Assembly: GCA_050485745.1 (NCBI GenBank)
Contig: JBJHBY010000028.1
Coordinates: forward strand, 1 to 21,746
DNA from: JBJHBY01 sp050485745
GTDB lineage: Bacteria > Pseudomonadota > Gammaproteobacteria > Pseudomonadales > CAMLJR01
Length of the DNA stretch: 21,746 nt
Direction of reading: 5' to 3'
Translations under genes and position numbers: made by a program
Part shown: piece by piece, positions 6,931 to 13,756 of the stretch
Layout of the letters: each line of letters begins with the position of its first letter
Position numbering within the stretch: position 1 is the stretch's first letter
Notes under the pieces: model-generated
What the model was told of the DNA's origin: nothing
The model's input: only the letters and a program-made list of their open reading frames with translations
The model's database searches: none

Positions 6931-8027
6931 GGTGTCTCTCCGTCGTTGCTCGAGGGGGTGTGGCGTGGGATTGTGGCCCCACGGCCTGGGCCCTCGCGTC
7001 CGCTCAGGCCCTCCAGGTTGATATTGGCGATCTCGGGGCCACGTTCGGTGAGCGTGACCCAGGTGACATGATCCATGTCGCCGGGGCCTGTGGCATAGGC
7101 GCCGCGCATACCCCCGGTCGCACCCAGCTGGATATAGTCGCGCCCGTGGCGCTCCTCATGCAGGTAATAGTGATAGTGGCCGGCGAACACCGTATAGGGT
7201 CGGTCGGCGAGCAGGGTCTCCAGTTCCAGAAACGTCTGCACGTCGTAGCGCCAGGCGGGTTTGTGCATGAACACGAAGGTCCACTGCACATCGGTATGGG
7301 CGGCCAGAGCCTGACGCATGTCCTCGAGCTGTGCCTCACCGATTCCGGCCAGATCGCCACGCAGGGTGGCGATGACGCCCGTCAGCTCAGGCTCTTCAGC
7401 GGTCATCCGTCGCAGCACGGCAGGGCCGGCGCGGAGGGCGCGCATGGCGCGCTGCAGCATCCCTGGGTCGACGTTCTGCAGCGCATCACGGCGAGTCTGC
7501 GCGGTGGGTGGATCCTCGCTGTTGAGCACCAGGAACAGGGCGTTGCCGTGGACGAAATGGTAATGGCTGGCCCCCAGATGCTGGTGCCACCAGTCGGCCA
7601 TTTCCGGGTTGCTGGCGTCATTGTTGCCCATCACATAGAAGAAGGGCATGTCCAGGCTGGCGATCTTGGCGTTGACTTCGTCCCAGCGTGCCTGCAGGAC
7701 CTCGGGGTCGCGGCTGTAGCCCTCGATCAGGTCACCGACGCTGATCACGAACTCTGGCTGCAGGTTGTTCAGTTGTTGCATGGCCTGGCGGAATACTCCC
7801 GGCCGGTGCCCGGCGGTGCGGTCGCCGACGATGGCAAAACGCAGTCGGTTGTCGTTTTCGGGCAGGGGCCAGGTACTCACCGGCAGCCGCTTGCCGTCTG
7901 CTGCCGGCAGGTCGGGTTGCGATGTGCTCACTGGATCCGAGCAGCCCCACAGCAGGGCGGCGCAAAGCAGCCAGGGCAGCTTCCGGGCCGGCTCTCGCCA
8001 CTGCCTGTCGGGGTGGGGTTGTGCCAT
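6927..8027 (-). CDS. Lipoprotein calcineurin-like metallophosphoesterase
   Basis: A 366-residue protein. The N-terminus has a basic region, a hydrophobic run and ALLWGC at 24-29, a probable lipobox with C29 as the lipidated residue. Metal-ligand motifs appear in the usual order: VGDRTAGHRPG (D69, H74), SVGDLIEG (D99), MGNND (N135), FMHKP and FAGHYHYY near the C-terminus. This is the calcineurin-like phosphoesterase fold, in the form where GNHD is GNND. It likely hydrolyses phosphomono- or diesters at the cell surface or in the periplasm. It is first in a two-gene operon with the histidine phosphatase. Its start lies 25-54 bp from the ACCTGC/GCAGGT dyad and opposite the TetR gene, so control by that regulator is likely but inferred. 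Confidence 0.87.
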   Translation of the reverse strand: MAQPHPDRQWREPARKLPWLLCAALLWGCSDPVSTSQPDLPAADGKRLPVSTWPLPENDNRLRFAIVGDRTAGHRPGVFRQAMQQLNNLQPEFVISVGDLIEGYSRDPEVLQARWDEVNAKIASLDMPFFYVMGNNDASNPEMADWWHQHLGASHYHFVHGNALFLVLNSEDPPTAQTRRDALQNVDPGMLQRAMRALRAGPAVLRRMTAEEPELTGVIATLRGDLAGIGEAQLEDMRQALAAHTDVQWTFVFMHKPAWRYDVQTFLELETLLADRPYTVFAGHYHYYLHEERHGRDYIQLGATGGMRGAYATGPGDMDHVTWVTLTERGPEIANINLEGLSGREGPGRGATIPRHTPSSNDGETP

Positions 8028-8051
8028 CTGTCGGGCTCCTCGCTGTTCTTA

Positions 8052-8081
8052 TACCTGCTTTCACCTGCCTGCGAGCAGGTA
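8052..8081. promoter_or_regulatory. Operator-like dyad O4 between phosphoesterase and TetR genes
   Basis: Arms TACCTGCT (8052-8059) and AGCAGGTA (8074-8081) are perfect inverted repeats. Nested inside is ACCTGC (8063-8068)-N6-GCAGGT (8075-8080). The half-sites match those at the receptor promoter, and the N6 spacing matches O3. The site lies in the 193-bp divergent intergenic region between genes starting at 8027 (-) and 8221 (+). Confidence 0.7.
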
Positions 8082-8220
8082 GATTTTATGCCAGAATACC
8101 CCTGCCTGTTTTCTGGCGCAATGTAAATAGTTGGCATTTGTCCGTTATGATGCGGCGCCACAGCTGGCCATCCGGGCCAATCGCGCGCGCGGTATCTCAG
8201 GAGTTGGGGGCAGGAGAGCA

Positions 8221-8841
8221 ATGAGCAACGGCAAGGCCAGCCGCGGTGAGGCGACACGGCAGAAAATCCTGGATGCGGCGGAAACCCTGTTCGCCAATCT
8301 CAGTTTTGCCGCGGCGCGTCTCGAGGACGTCGCCCAGGCGGTGGGTATCCGCCGGGCCTCGATCGTCTATTACTTCAAGAACAAGCAGGAATTGTACGAG
8401 GCGATGGAGTCGCGCCTGTTCGAGGCGCTGGAGATCGAGTGCCGGGAACGCCTGTTGGGCAAGCGCACCGCACTTGAGAAGATCGAGGCAGTGGCGGACG
8501 CCTGGCTGCACTTCATGGTGTCGCGACCCTCGGCGGCGCGTCTGATTCTGCGCAACTGTGCGGATGTCTACCCCGGCGGACCGGATCCGGTGCAGTTTTC
8601 CCGCTCGGCGCTGAACCACTGGGAAGAGGCGGTCCGGGAGGGGGTCGAGGCGGGTGAGTTCAGCGATGTCTCCGCCGTACAGTTGATGCAACTGGTCGGC
8701 GGGGGCATTCTGCTGTACGCATCCACTGCCGACCTGCTGGGTCCGAGTCGGGCCTATGAACCCGGCAACCCCGGCACTCAGGATGCGTTTCGTGGCCACC
8801 TGCACCGGACCATTCGCGCAGTATTGCGGGACGCTCAATGA
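8221..8841 (+). CDS. TetR/AcrR-family transcriptional regulator
   Basis: A 206-residue protein. I chose ATG 8221, preceded by GCAGGAGAGCA, over an in-frame ATG 90 bp upstream. The N-terminal domain has the TetR pattern TRQKILDAAETLF (12-24), LEDVAQAVGIRRASIVYYF (34-52) and KNKQELYEAM (53-62), where helix 3 and YYF form the HTH. The rest is a helical ligand-binding domain of the kind that has no readable specificity. TetR proteins are usually repressors of divergent or nearby genes released by a small ligand. It lies opposite the phosphoesterase operon with O4 between them and upstream of an SDR gene, so it is the prime candidate reader of the ACCTGC/GCAGGT sites. Confidence 0.9.
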   Translation: MSNGKASRGEATRQKILDAAETLFANLSFAAARLEDVAQAVGIRRASIVYYFKNKQELYEAMESRLFEALEIECRERLLGKRTALEKIEAVADAWLHFMVSRPSAARLILRNCADVYPGGPDPVQFSRSALNHWEEAVREGVEAGEFSDVSAVQLMQLVGGGILLYASTADLLGPSRAYEPGNPGTQDAFRGHLHRTIRAVLRDAQ

Positions 8842-8844
8842 AGT

Positions 8845-8919
8845 CGGTCAACCCGGTCGTGGCTTGACCGGAGTCGGTATTCGCAGCTGATGGACCGGGT
8901 TGATGCTCAGTTAACCCGG
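8845..8919 (+). other. Two inverted repeats between the TetR and SDR genes
   Basis: CGGTCAA (8845-8851) pairs with TTGACCG (8864-8870), and CCGGGTT (8895-8901) pairs with AACCCGG (8913-8919). Neither has a T-tract, so neither is a clear intrinsic terminator. They could be attenuating hairpins or operators. They fill the 90-bp gap to the GTG start at 8932. Confidence 0.45.
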
Positions 8920-8931
8920 CTGGGAGGGCAA

Positions 8932-9699
8932 GTGGGACGGGTTGATGGCAAGGTGGCAATCGTAACGGGCGCGGGCTCCGGGTTGGGCGAGGCCATGGCG
9001 CGCCTGCTCGCGCGGGAAGGTGCGCGGGTGCTGGTCACGGATATCAACCGCGAGGCGGGGGAGCGCGTCGCTGCGGGGATCGTCGGCCAGGGTGGAGAGG
9101 CTCTGTTCCAGCCACTGGACGTTACCGATGAGGCTGCCTGGCGGGCCTGTGGCGAGCGTGCGTTGCAGGCCTGGGGCAAACTCAATGTGCTGGTCAACAA
9201 TGCCGGTATTTCCGCGGCCTGCGTGATCGAGGAGGCCAGCCTTGAGGAATGGCGGCGGGTGCTGGCGATCAATCTGGACAGCGTCTTCCTGGGCAGCCAG
9301 TTGGCCGTTCGCCTGATGCGGCAGAGCGGAGAGCCGGGTTCGATCATCAATATTTCGTCCATTGAGGCCATGATCGGCCACCCCATGATTGCTTCCTACA
9401 ACGCCAGCAAGGGTGGCGTGCGCGCCCTGACCAAATCCACCGCGCTGTACTGTGCCCAGCAGCGCTTGCCGATCCGCGTCAACTCCGTTCATCCCGGCGG
9501 TATCTCCACGCCATTGGTGGAAGAGGCGTTTACACAGATGCCCCCCGAGGCACGGGAGGCCTTCGTTGCGGCCCATCCCATTGGCCACCTCGGCGAGCCC
9601 GACGATGTCGCCTATGCCGTCCTGTACCTGGCCTCTGACGAATCCAGATTCGTTCTCGGTGCCGAGCTGGTGGTGGATGGCGGCTACCTCGCGCAGTAG
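8932..9699 (+). CDS. Short-chain dehydrogenase/reductase read from a GTG start
   Basis: A 255-residue SDR. GTG 8932 is preceded by GGGAGGGCAA, and the product then starts MGRVDGKVAIVTG, a very common SDR beginning. The ATG at 8890 would add 14 residues, lacks a ribosome binding site and runs through an inverted repeat. Motifs: TGAGSGLG (12-19), D37 after strand 2, NNAG (89-92), S143 in ISS, and Y156/K160 in YNASK. The C-terminus SRFVLGAELVVDGGY is typical. The protein resembles cyclopentanol and hydroxysteroid dehydrogenase-like members, with no firm substrate. It follows the TetR gene by 90 bp on the same strand and may be cotranscribed with it. Confidence 0.88.
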   Translation: MGRVDGKVAIVTGAGSGLGEAMARLLAREGARVLVTDINREAGERVAAGIVGQGGEALFQPLDVTDEAAWRACGERALQAWGKLNVLVNNAGISAACVIEEASLEEWRRVLAINLDSVFLGSQLAVRLMRQSGEPGSIINISSIEAMIGHPMIASYNASKGGVRALTKSTALYCAQQRLPIRVNSVHPGGISTPLVEEAFTQMPPEAREAFVAAHPIGHLGEPDDVAYAVLYLASDESRFVLGAELVVDGGYLAQ

Positions 9700-9709
9700 T
9701 ACCTGACTC

Positions 9710-9916
9710 GTGGGGCGCATCGGGCTGCTGCGGTTGCTGTTGGGCGCCACACTTGCCCTGGCACAGGAGTAGGGCGTCGTCCGCATTGCCGGTTCGCCCT
9801 GGGTGGGCGATGCGCCCACGAAAGTCGCGGATGCGGGGGGCCATCTCCTGAGCAAACCCTACCGCCGCGCAGAGCTGGCGCGCAAGGTACGCGCGGCCCT
9901 GGTCTGGTCTGACTGA
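9710..9916 (+). pseudogene. Remnant of a hybrid sensor kinase, internally deleted
   Basis: One reading frame of 69 codons runs from GTG 9710 to TGA 9914-9916, interrupted by a single TAG at 9770-9772. Before the TAG it reads like a signal peptide (VGRIGLLRLLLGATLALAQE). After it comes GVVRIAGSPWVGDAPTKVAD, which resembles the start of a mature periplasmic substrate-binding domain. This joins directly to GGHLLSKPYRRAELARKVRA, which matches the last strand and helix of a response-regulator receiver domain, including the conserved K-P-Y/F. The middle of the gene (sensor, HAMP/PAS and kinase) is absent. The best explanation is an in-frame deletion joining both ends of a PBP-type hybrid histidine kinase, followed by an amber mutation. 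The fragment matches are read by eye. Confidence 0.6.
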
Positions 9917-10031
9917 GCGGGTCTGCCTTATAAGGGTATTTTAAATGCATCTTTCGCATGGCACAATGGCCCCTTTTCCGGGGCGATGGCGATGCGCTCC
10001 GGTCATCGCATCCGGTCGGGGGCAAAAGGGC

Positions 10032-10760
10032 ATGAAGGTTCGCGGCAGACGCGTGTCCGAGTGGCTGGGCGTGGAGGTCAATGCCACCAGCCATACTGAA
10101 AAGCTGGTTGCGGCACTGGGTGCCATGCTGGCGATCTTGAGTATCTGTCTGGTGTCCCTGGTTGCAGTCGAGCCCGGTGGGCGGCCCCTGCTGGTCGCAT
10201 CCATGGGTGCTTCGGCTGTGCTGCTCTTTGCTGTGCCCCACGGAGCCCTGTCCCAGCCCTGGGCTCTGCTTTGCGGCCACCTCCTCTCCGCCGTGATCGG
10301 TGTCAGCCTGCTGCGCTGGCTGCCTGGCACACTGCTGGCGCCAGTGTTGGCCGTAGGCCTGTCGGTCATGGCCATGGTCTACCTGCGCTGCATTCATCCG
10401 CCCGGGGGCGCCACGGCGTTGATTCCCTTTGTGGGTGGTGCGGATGTTCAGGCCATGGGGTATGGCTACGTGCTGTCTCCCATCCTGCTCAGTGTTGCCC
10501 TGATGCTGGTGATCGCGCTGCTGTTCAACGGCCTGTTTCCCTGGCGTCGCTACCCGACCGTGCTGGCGCGGCCACTGCGCGAGGAAAGGCCTGCAGCGTC
10601 CACCCTGTCACCAACACGGGAGGATATTGCCGCGGCACTGGCAGACATGAATGCCTTTCTCGACATCACCCCCGAGGATCTGGAGCAAGTGCTGGCGCAG
10701 GCACAGCACCATGCCCGGCTCCGGCAGGGGCTTGAGCAGGCGTACCGGGCTCGCCCCTGA
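10032..10760 (+). CDS. HPP-family integral membrane protein
   Basis: A 242-residue membrane protein. About four to five hydrophobic helices are visible (roughly 24-46, 53-69, 76-94, 103-120 and 145-168), and the family signature HPPGGATAL is at 122-130. The C-terminal 70 residues are soluble and charged. I chose ATG 10032, with AAAAGGG just upstream; an in-frame ATG at 9945 has no ribosome binding site. HPP proteins are found in bacteria and plastids, and some are linked to nitrite transport. A role here is not established. An A/T-rich block upstream (TATTTTAAAT, 9937-9946) may hold its -10 region. It converges with the SdiA-regulated-domain gene, with only 10 bp between the two stops. Confidence 0.8.
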   Translation: MKVRGRRVSEWLGVEVNATSHTEKLVAALGAMLAILSICLVSLVAVEPGGRPLLVASMGASAVLLFAVPHGALSQPWALLCGHLLSAVIGVSLLRWLPGTLLAPVLAVGLSVMAMVYLRCIHPPGGATALIPFVGGADVQAMGYGYVLSPILLSVALMLVIALLFNGLFPWRRYPTVLARPLREERPAASTLSPTREDIAAALADMNAFLDITPEDLEQVLAQAQHHARLRQGLEQAYRARP

Positions 10761-10770
10761 ATGCGGCGTG

Positions 10771-11667
10771 TCACGGACGCAGGCGATAGAACAGATTGGG
10801 TTCGCTGGCCAGAAACAGTGTGCCGTGACCGTCCATGGCCACACCTTCGACCTGCGGTATGGCTTTGCGCAGGCCGGCGCTGGCACGCAGCTCCAGGTGG
10901 CCGGCATAATGGCCCTCTCGATCCAGGGCAATCAGCGCCCGGGACTCGTCGCTGAGCAGTAACAGGTGGCCACTGCCTGCATCGAAGTGCAGGCCGGAGA
11001 GGTCCCGGGTCATCACCTGGCGCAGCCAGTGACTGCGATCCAGAATATCCAGGTTCAGGTTTCCCTCCAGGCTGGTGCGCAGTCCGCGTATTTCATACAG
11101 GCGGCGTGGCCTGCGCTCCCTGGCGACGAACAAGCGGTCGTTGGTGACGTCGTAGGCCAGCCCCTCGAAGCCATTGTTGCCGCCGCTTCCAATGCCGAGA
11201 CTCAGGGTACGGGCGCGCGCCATGGTCGGGGTGCCGCGTTCCCCGGGGCGCTCGATGATGAAGATGCGCTGGTGATATTCGTCGACCAGGGCCAACAGGT
11301 TGTTGCCGAGGTATTCGACACTCTCGACGTCGCCAAAGTCCGGCAGCGGGTAATGTGCCAGCAGTTCCCCTGAGCGACTCAGGGCCAGCAGGGCGGTGGG
11401 ACGGCTGTTGGTGGTGGCCCAGAGTTGGTCGAGCTCGGGATCGTAGCTGAGCGAGGACAGATTCTCGCTGATGCCCGTCACCGCTTGTGCATCGATCTCG
11501 ACTTCATAATCCGCCAGGCGCAGGGCTGCGACCCGGTCGATGGTGGCCGCCTGACCAGCCCGATACAACTGTTCGTCCCACTGCAGGGCGCGGCCTGCCG
11601 CGGCGAGAGCCAGCAGGCAGCCCAGGGTGATCAATACACGGCGACGCCTCGGGGAGTCGTTGAACAT
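10771..11667 (-). CDS. SdiA-regulated-domain protein (YjiK-like beta-propeller)
   Basis: A 298-residue protein. After a short basic start, residues 10-25 form a hydrophobic anchor or uncleaved signal. The remainder repeats beta-strand blades: ISENLSSLSYDPELDQLWAT, then LPDFGDVESVEYLGNN, NNGFEGLAYDVTNDRLFVAR, TRDLSGLHFDAGSGHLLLLS and VEGVAMDGHGTLFLASEPNL. The repeated (D/E)xE-G-x-A-xD pattern is the hallmark of the SdiA-regulated (YjiK) family, likely a periplasmic beta-propeller. Biochemical function is not established for the family. The ribosome binding site before ATG 11667 is weak. No metabolic context nearby explains it. Confidence 0.8.
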   Translation of the reverse strand: MFNDSPRRRRVLITLGCLLALAAAGRALQWDEQLYRAGQAATIDRVAALRLADYEVEIDAQAVTGISENLSSLSYDPELDQLWATTNSRPTALLALSRSGELLAHYPLPDFGDVESVEYLGNNLLALVDEYHQRIFIIERPGERGTPTMARARTLSLGIGSGGNNGFEGLAYDVTNDRLFVARERRPRRLYEIRGLRTSLEGNLNLDILDRSHWLRQVMTRDLSGLHFDAGSGHLLLLSDESRALIALDREGHYAGHLELRASAGLRKAIPQVEGVAMDGHGTLFLASEPNLFYRLRP

Positions 11668-11959
11668 CGGAGAGGACTCTGGGGAGCGGAGTCAGAAACA
11701 GACCGCGGCCGCCGGGAATGATTCCCTGGACCATGACCCGTTTTTTTGCTGTCTGATATGCCCGGGAGTTGTATCGCCTGGTGAGGCCATGCTAACTATT
11801 AAGGCACCTCTGATCAATTCGGCGATAAATCGTGCCGGGTTAATAATGCGGCGCGTGCATGTTCCGTCGCCGGGCGAAGCCCGGTCAGATTAAACAAGAG
11901 CTGCGGGGGGGGGGGCGGCAGTCGCCCCTTGCCTGTCCGTGACCAGGAAGGAGCACACA
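11668..11959. other. Divergent intergenic region with an 11-G tract
   Basis: This 292-bp region separates the minus-strand SdiA-regulated-domain gene from the plus-strand PLDc_N-like gene. It contains a T7 run near 11741-11747 and a run of eleven G at 11905-11915, 45 bp before ATG 11960. GGAATGATTCC, an imperfect dyad, is at about 11715-11725. No convincing sigma-70 promoter could be fixed. The G tract is a possible slippage site. Confidence 0.5.
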
Positions 11960-12142
11960 ATGGGACTCGAAGTCAGTGGCTTGCTGGGAATTATCTGGCT
12001 GATCATCGTGATCTGGGCCATTATCAAAACCGCACAGAGCAGCGCCGGGCCACTGCCCAAGGCTCTGTGGATCGTCATACTCCTGGTATTGCCCCTGATC
12101 GGGTTGATCCTGTGGCTATTGCTGGGGCCAAAGGGGCGTTGA
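11960..12142 (+). CDS. Small PLDc_N-like membrane protein
   Basis: A 60-residue protein with a strong ribosome binding site (AGGAAGGAGC) before the ATG. It has two hydrophobic helices, about 6-26 and 36-56. The second, KALWIVILLVLPLIGLILWL followed by LLGPKGR, matches the PLDc_N (phospholipase D N-terminal-like) small membrane domain found free-standing in many bacteria. The free-standing form has no catalytic residues; its role is unknown, perhaps a membrane or stress-associated protein. It stands alone, with REP hairpins starting 27 bp after its stop. Confidence 0.8.
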   Translation: MGLEVSGLLGIIWLIIVIWAIIKTAQSSAGPLPKALWIVILLVLPLIGLILWLLLGPKGR

Positions 12143-12168
12143 CGGCCATGACCCGTTCCGGTGACGCT

Positions 12169-12192
12169 GGGTTACGCGCTTCGCGCTAACCC
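12169..12192 (+). repeat. REP-like hairpin 4 (right block)
   Basis: GGGTTACGCGC at the left and GCGCTAACCC at the right around a TTC loop, forward orientation. It is preceded by GGTGACGCT and followed by AGCCGGCC. Stem sequence differs from its partner hairpins, but compensating changes keep pairing. Confidence 0.82.
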
Positions 12193-12255
12193 AGCCGGCC
12201 CGCGAGCTTGGCGTTTGTGCTGCATCCGCCAATGCCCTGCGTCCTGTCGTAGGCT

Positions 12256-12281
12256 GGGTTAGCGGCAACGCCGCGTAACCC
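12256..12281 (-). repeat. REP-like hairpin 5 (right block)
   Basis: GGGTTAGCGGC at the left and GCCGCGTAACCC at the right around a short loop, reverse orientation. It is preceded by GTAGGCT and followed by GGCGTCACC. These flanks are the reverse complement of those of hairpin 2. Confidence 0.85.
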
Positions 12282-12420
12282 GGCGTCACCACCTCCACCG
12301 GAGCTCGCGCCATTGTCAGGGTTGGAGCAATTCCGGAATGTTCTGCTGCGCTTTCTGCGAAGCTCCCGCTGTCGCTCCGAAGCTGGCGATGGTGCGGGAT
12401 TCCATGATGGTGAGAATGCC

Positions 12421-12446
12421 GGGTTACGCGGCTGTGCCGCTAACCC
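12421..12446 (+). repeat. REP-like hairpin 6 (right block, after nrdB)
   Basis: GGGTTACGCGGC at the left and GCCGCTAACCC at the right around a TGT loop, forward orientation. It lies 24 bp past the nrdB stop on the outgoing side of the transcript. No U-rich terminator is seen, so this hairpin may protect the mRNA 3' end or help termination. Confidence 0.85.
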
Positions 12447-12469
12447 GGCCTACGAGAGCCGTGGCGGGG

Positions 12470-13756
12470 TCAATCCCAGCTCAACGCCCCACCCGTCTGG
12501 TACTCGATCACTCGCGTTTCGAAGAAGTTCTTCTCCTTGCGCAGGTCCATGATCTCGCTCATCCAGGGGAAGGGATTGGCGGCGCCGGGGAACTGCTCCG
12601 GCAGGCCGAGCTGGGCGAGGCGACGGTTGGCGATGAAGTGCAGGTATTCCTCCATCATCGCCGCGTTCATGCCGAGGATGCCGCGGGGCATGGTGTCGCG
12701 GGCGTACTCCACCTCCAGCTGCGTGCCCTCGACAATCATCTGGGTGGCCTCGCGCTGGAACTCGGCGGTCCACAGATGCGGGTTTTCCAGTTTGATCTGG
12801 TTGATCGCGTCGATGCCGAAGTTCAGGTGCATGGACTCGTCGCGCAGGATGTACTGGAACTGTTCGGCGACGCCGGTCATCTTGTTGCGGCGGCCCATGG
12901 ACAGGATCTGGGTAAAACCACAGTAGAAGAAGATACCCTCGGTGACCGCGTAGAAGCCGATCAGGTTGCGCAGCAGCTCCTGGTCCGCTTCCAGGGTGCC
13001 GGTCTTGAAGTTCGGGTCGGACAGGCCGCTGGTGTGGCTCAGGCTCCAGGCGGCTTTCTTTGCCACCGACGGCACCTCCCGGTACATGTTGAAGATCTCG
13101 CCTTCATCCAGGCCCAGGGATTCCACGCAGTACTGGTAGGCGTGGGTGTGGATCGCTTCCTCGAACGCCTGGCGCAGCAGGTACTGGCGGCACTCGGGGT
13201 TGGTGATGTGACGGTAGATGGCCAGCACCAGGTTGTTGGCCACCAGGGAGTCGGCGGTGGAGAAATAGCCCAGGGAGCGCTCGACCACGCGGCGCTCGTC
13301 CTCGGTCAGGCCATCGCGGCTCTTCCACAGGGCCACGTCAGCGGTCATGTTCACTTCCTGCGGCATCCAGTGGTTGGCGCAGCCATCCAGGTATTTCTGC
13401 CAGGCCCAGTCGTACTTGAAGGGTACCAGCTGGTTGAGGTCGGCGCGGCAGTTGATCATGCGCTTGTCGTCGACCTCGAGCCGGGCCGCGCCCATCTCCA
13501 GCTCCTGCAGGCCGCTGTTGAGGTCGAGGTGGCTCAGGGCCTCCTGGGCCGCGTTGGCAATGCTGCTGTCCGCAACCTGGGGTTCGGCGTCCTCTATCGC
13601 GGATGCCGGTACGGTCGGCTTTGTGTACTGTGCCGGCGGTTCGTTGACGACACCGGCCTGCTTGTCCACAGTGGCCGCGACGGAGCTTGCCGCCGGTTGC
13701 TGCGCCTTGCCGGTCGCGATCGGTTCCTCGGTGTCGTATTCATCCCAGCTCAGCAT
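12470..13756 (-). CDS. nrdB: Class I ribonucleotide reductase small subunit (NrdB)
   Basis: A 428-residue subunit that houses the diiron centre and radical used by NrdA to reduce ribonucleotides. ATG 13756 follows GGAGAAAGAC; the frame is open further upstream but across a tandem repeat. Candidate metal ligands are D140, E200, H203 (FEEAIHTHAY), E273 (EGIFFYCGF), E307 and H310 (RDESMHLNFG). Y207 is at the radical tyrosine position. The fold and motifs (YLDGCANHWMPQE, ADVALWK, GYFSTADSLVANN) match the subgroup that includes Chlamydia NrdB, where that residue is Phe; here it is Tyr. The C-terminal tail IEYQTGGALSWD should dock into NrdA. Residues 12-85 form an Ala/Pro/Ser-rich extension. It lies 221 bp downstream of nrdA on the same strand. 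Confidence 0.95.
   Translation of the reverse strand: MLSWDEYDTEEPIATGKAQQPAASSVAATVDKQAGVVNEPPAQYTKPTVPASAIEDAEPQVADSSIANAAQEALSHLDLNSGLQELEMGAARLEVDDKRMINCRADLNQLVPFKYDWAWQKYLDGCANHWMPQEVNMTADVALWKSRDGLTEDERRVVERSLGYFSTADSLVANNLVLAIYRHITNPECRQYLLRQAFEEAIHTHAYQYCVESLGLDEGEIFNMYREVPSVAKKAAWSLSHTSGLSDPNFKTGTLEADQELLRNLIGFYAVTEGIFFYCGFTQILSMGRRNKMTGVAEQFQYILRDESMHLNFGIDAINQIKLENPHLWTAEFQREATQMIVEGTQLEVEYARDTMPRGILGMNAAMMEEYLHFIANRRLAQLGLPEQFPGAANPFPWMSEIMDLRKEKNFFETRVIEYQTGGALSWD

Larger units (their letters stand above)
12169..12446 (-). repeat. Composite three-REP element, right inverted copy
   Basis: The reverse complement of this block has the same REP order as 2519-2764. It also shares the 62-63 bp second spacer with GCATTGGCGGATGC at its core, and the AGCCTACG and GGTGACGCCGGGTT flanks. 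The first spacer is longer here (about 139 versus 102 bp between hairpins) and only partly alignable. Together with flanking bases it fills the 12143-12469 gap between the PLDc_N-like gene and nrdB. I see no other gene in the gap. Confidence 0.75.

Noticed and set aside
6873..8126. A 417-codon open frame on the plus strand over the metallophosphoesterase
   Set aside because: It lies opposite a gene with clear metal-ligand motifs, and its translation shows no family features. It is a shadow of GC-rich codon use.
8911..9855. A 314-codon minus-strand frame over the third SDR gene
   Set aside because: It is antisense to a gene with all SDR motifs and has no recognisable domain.
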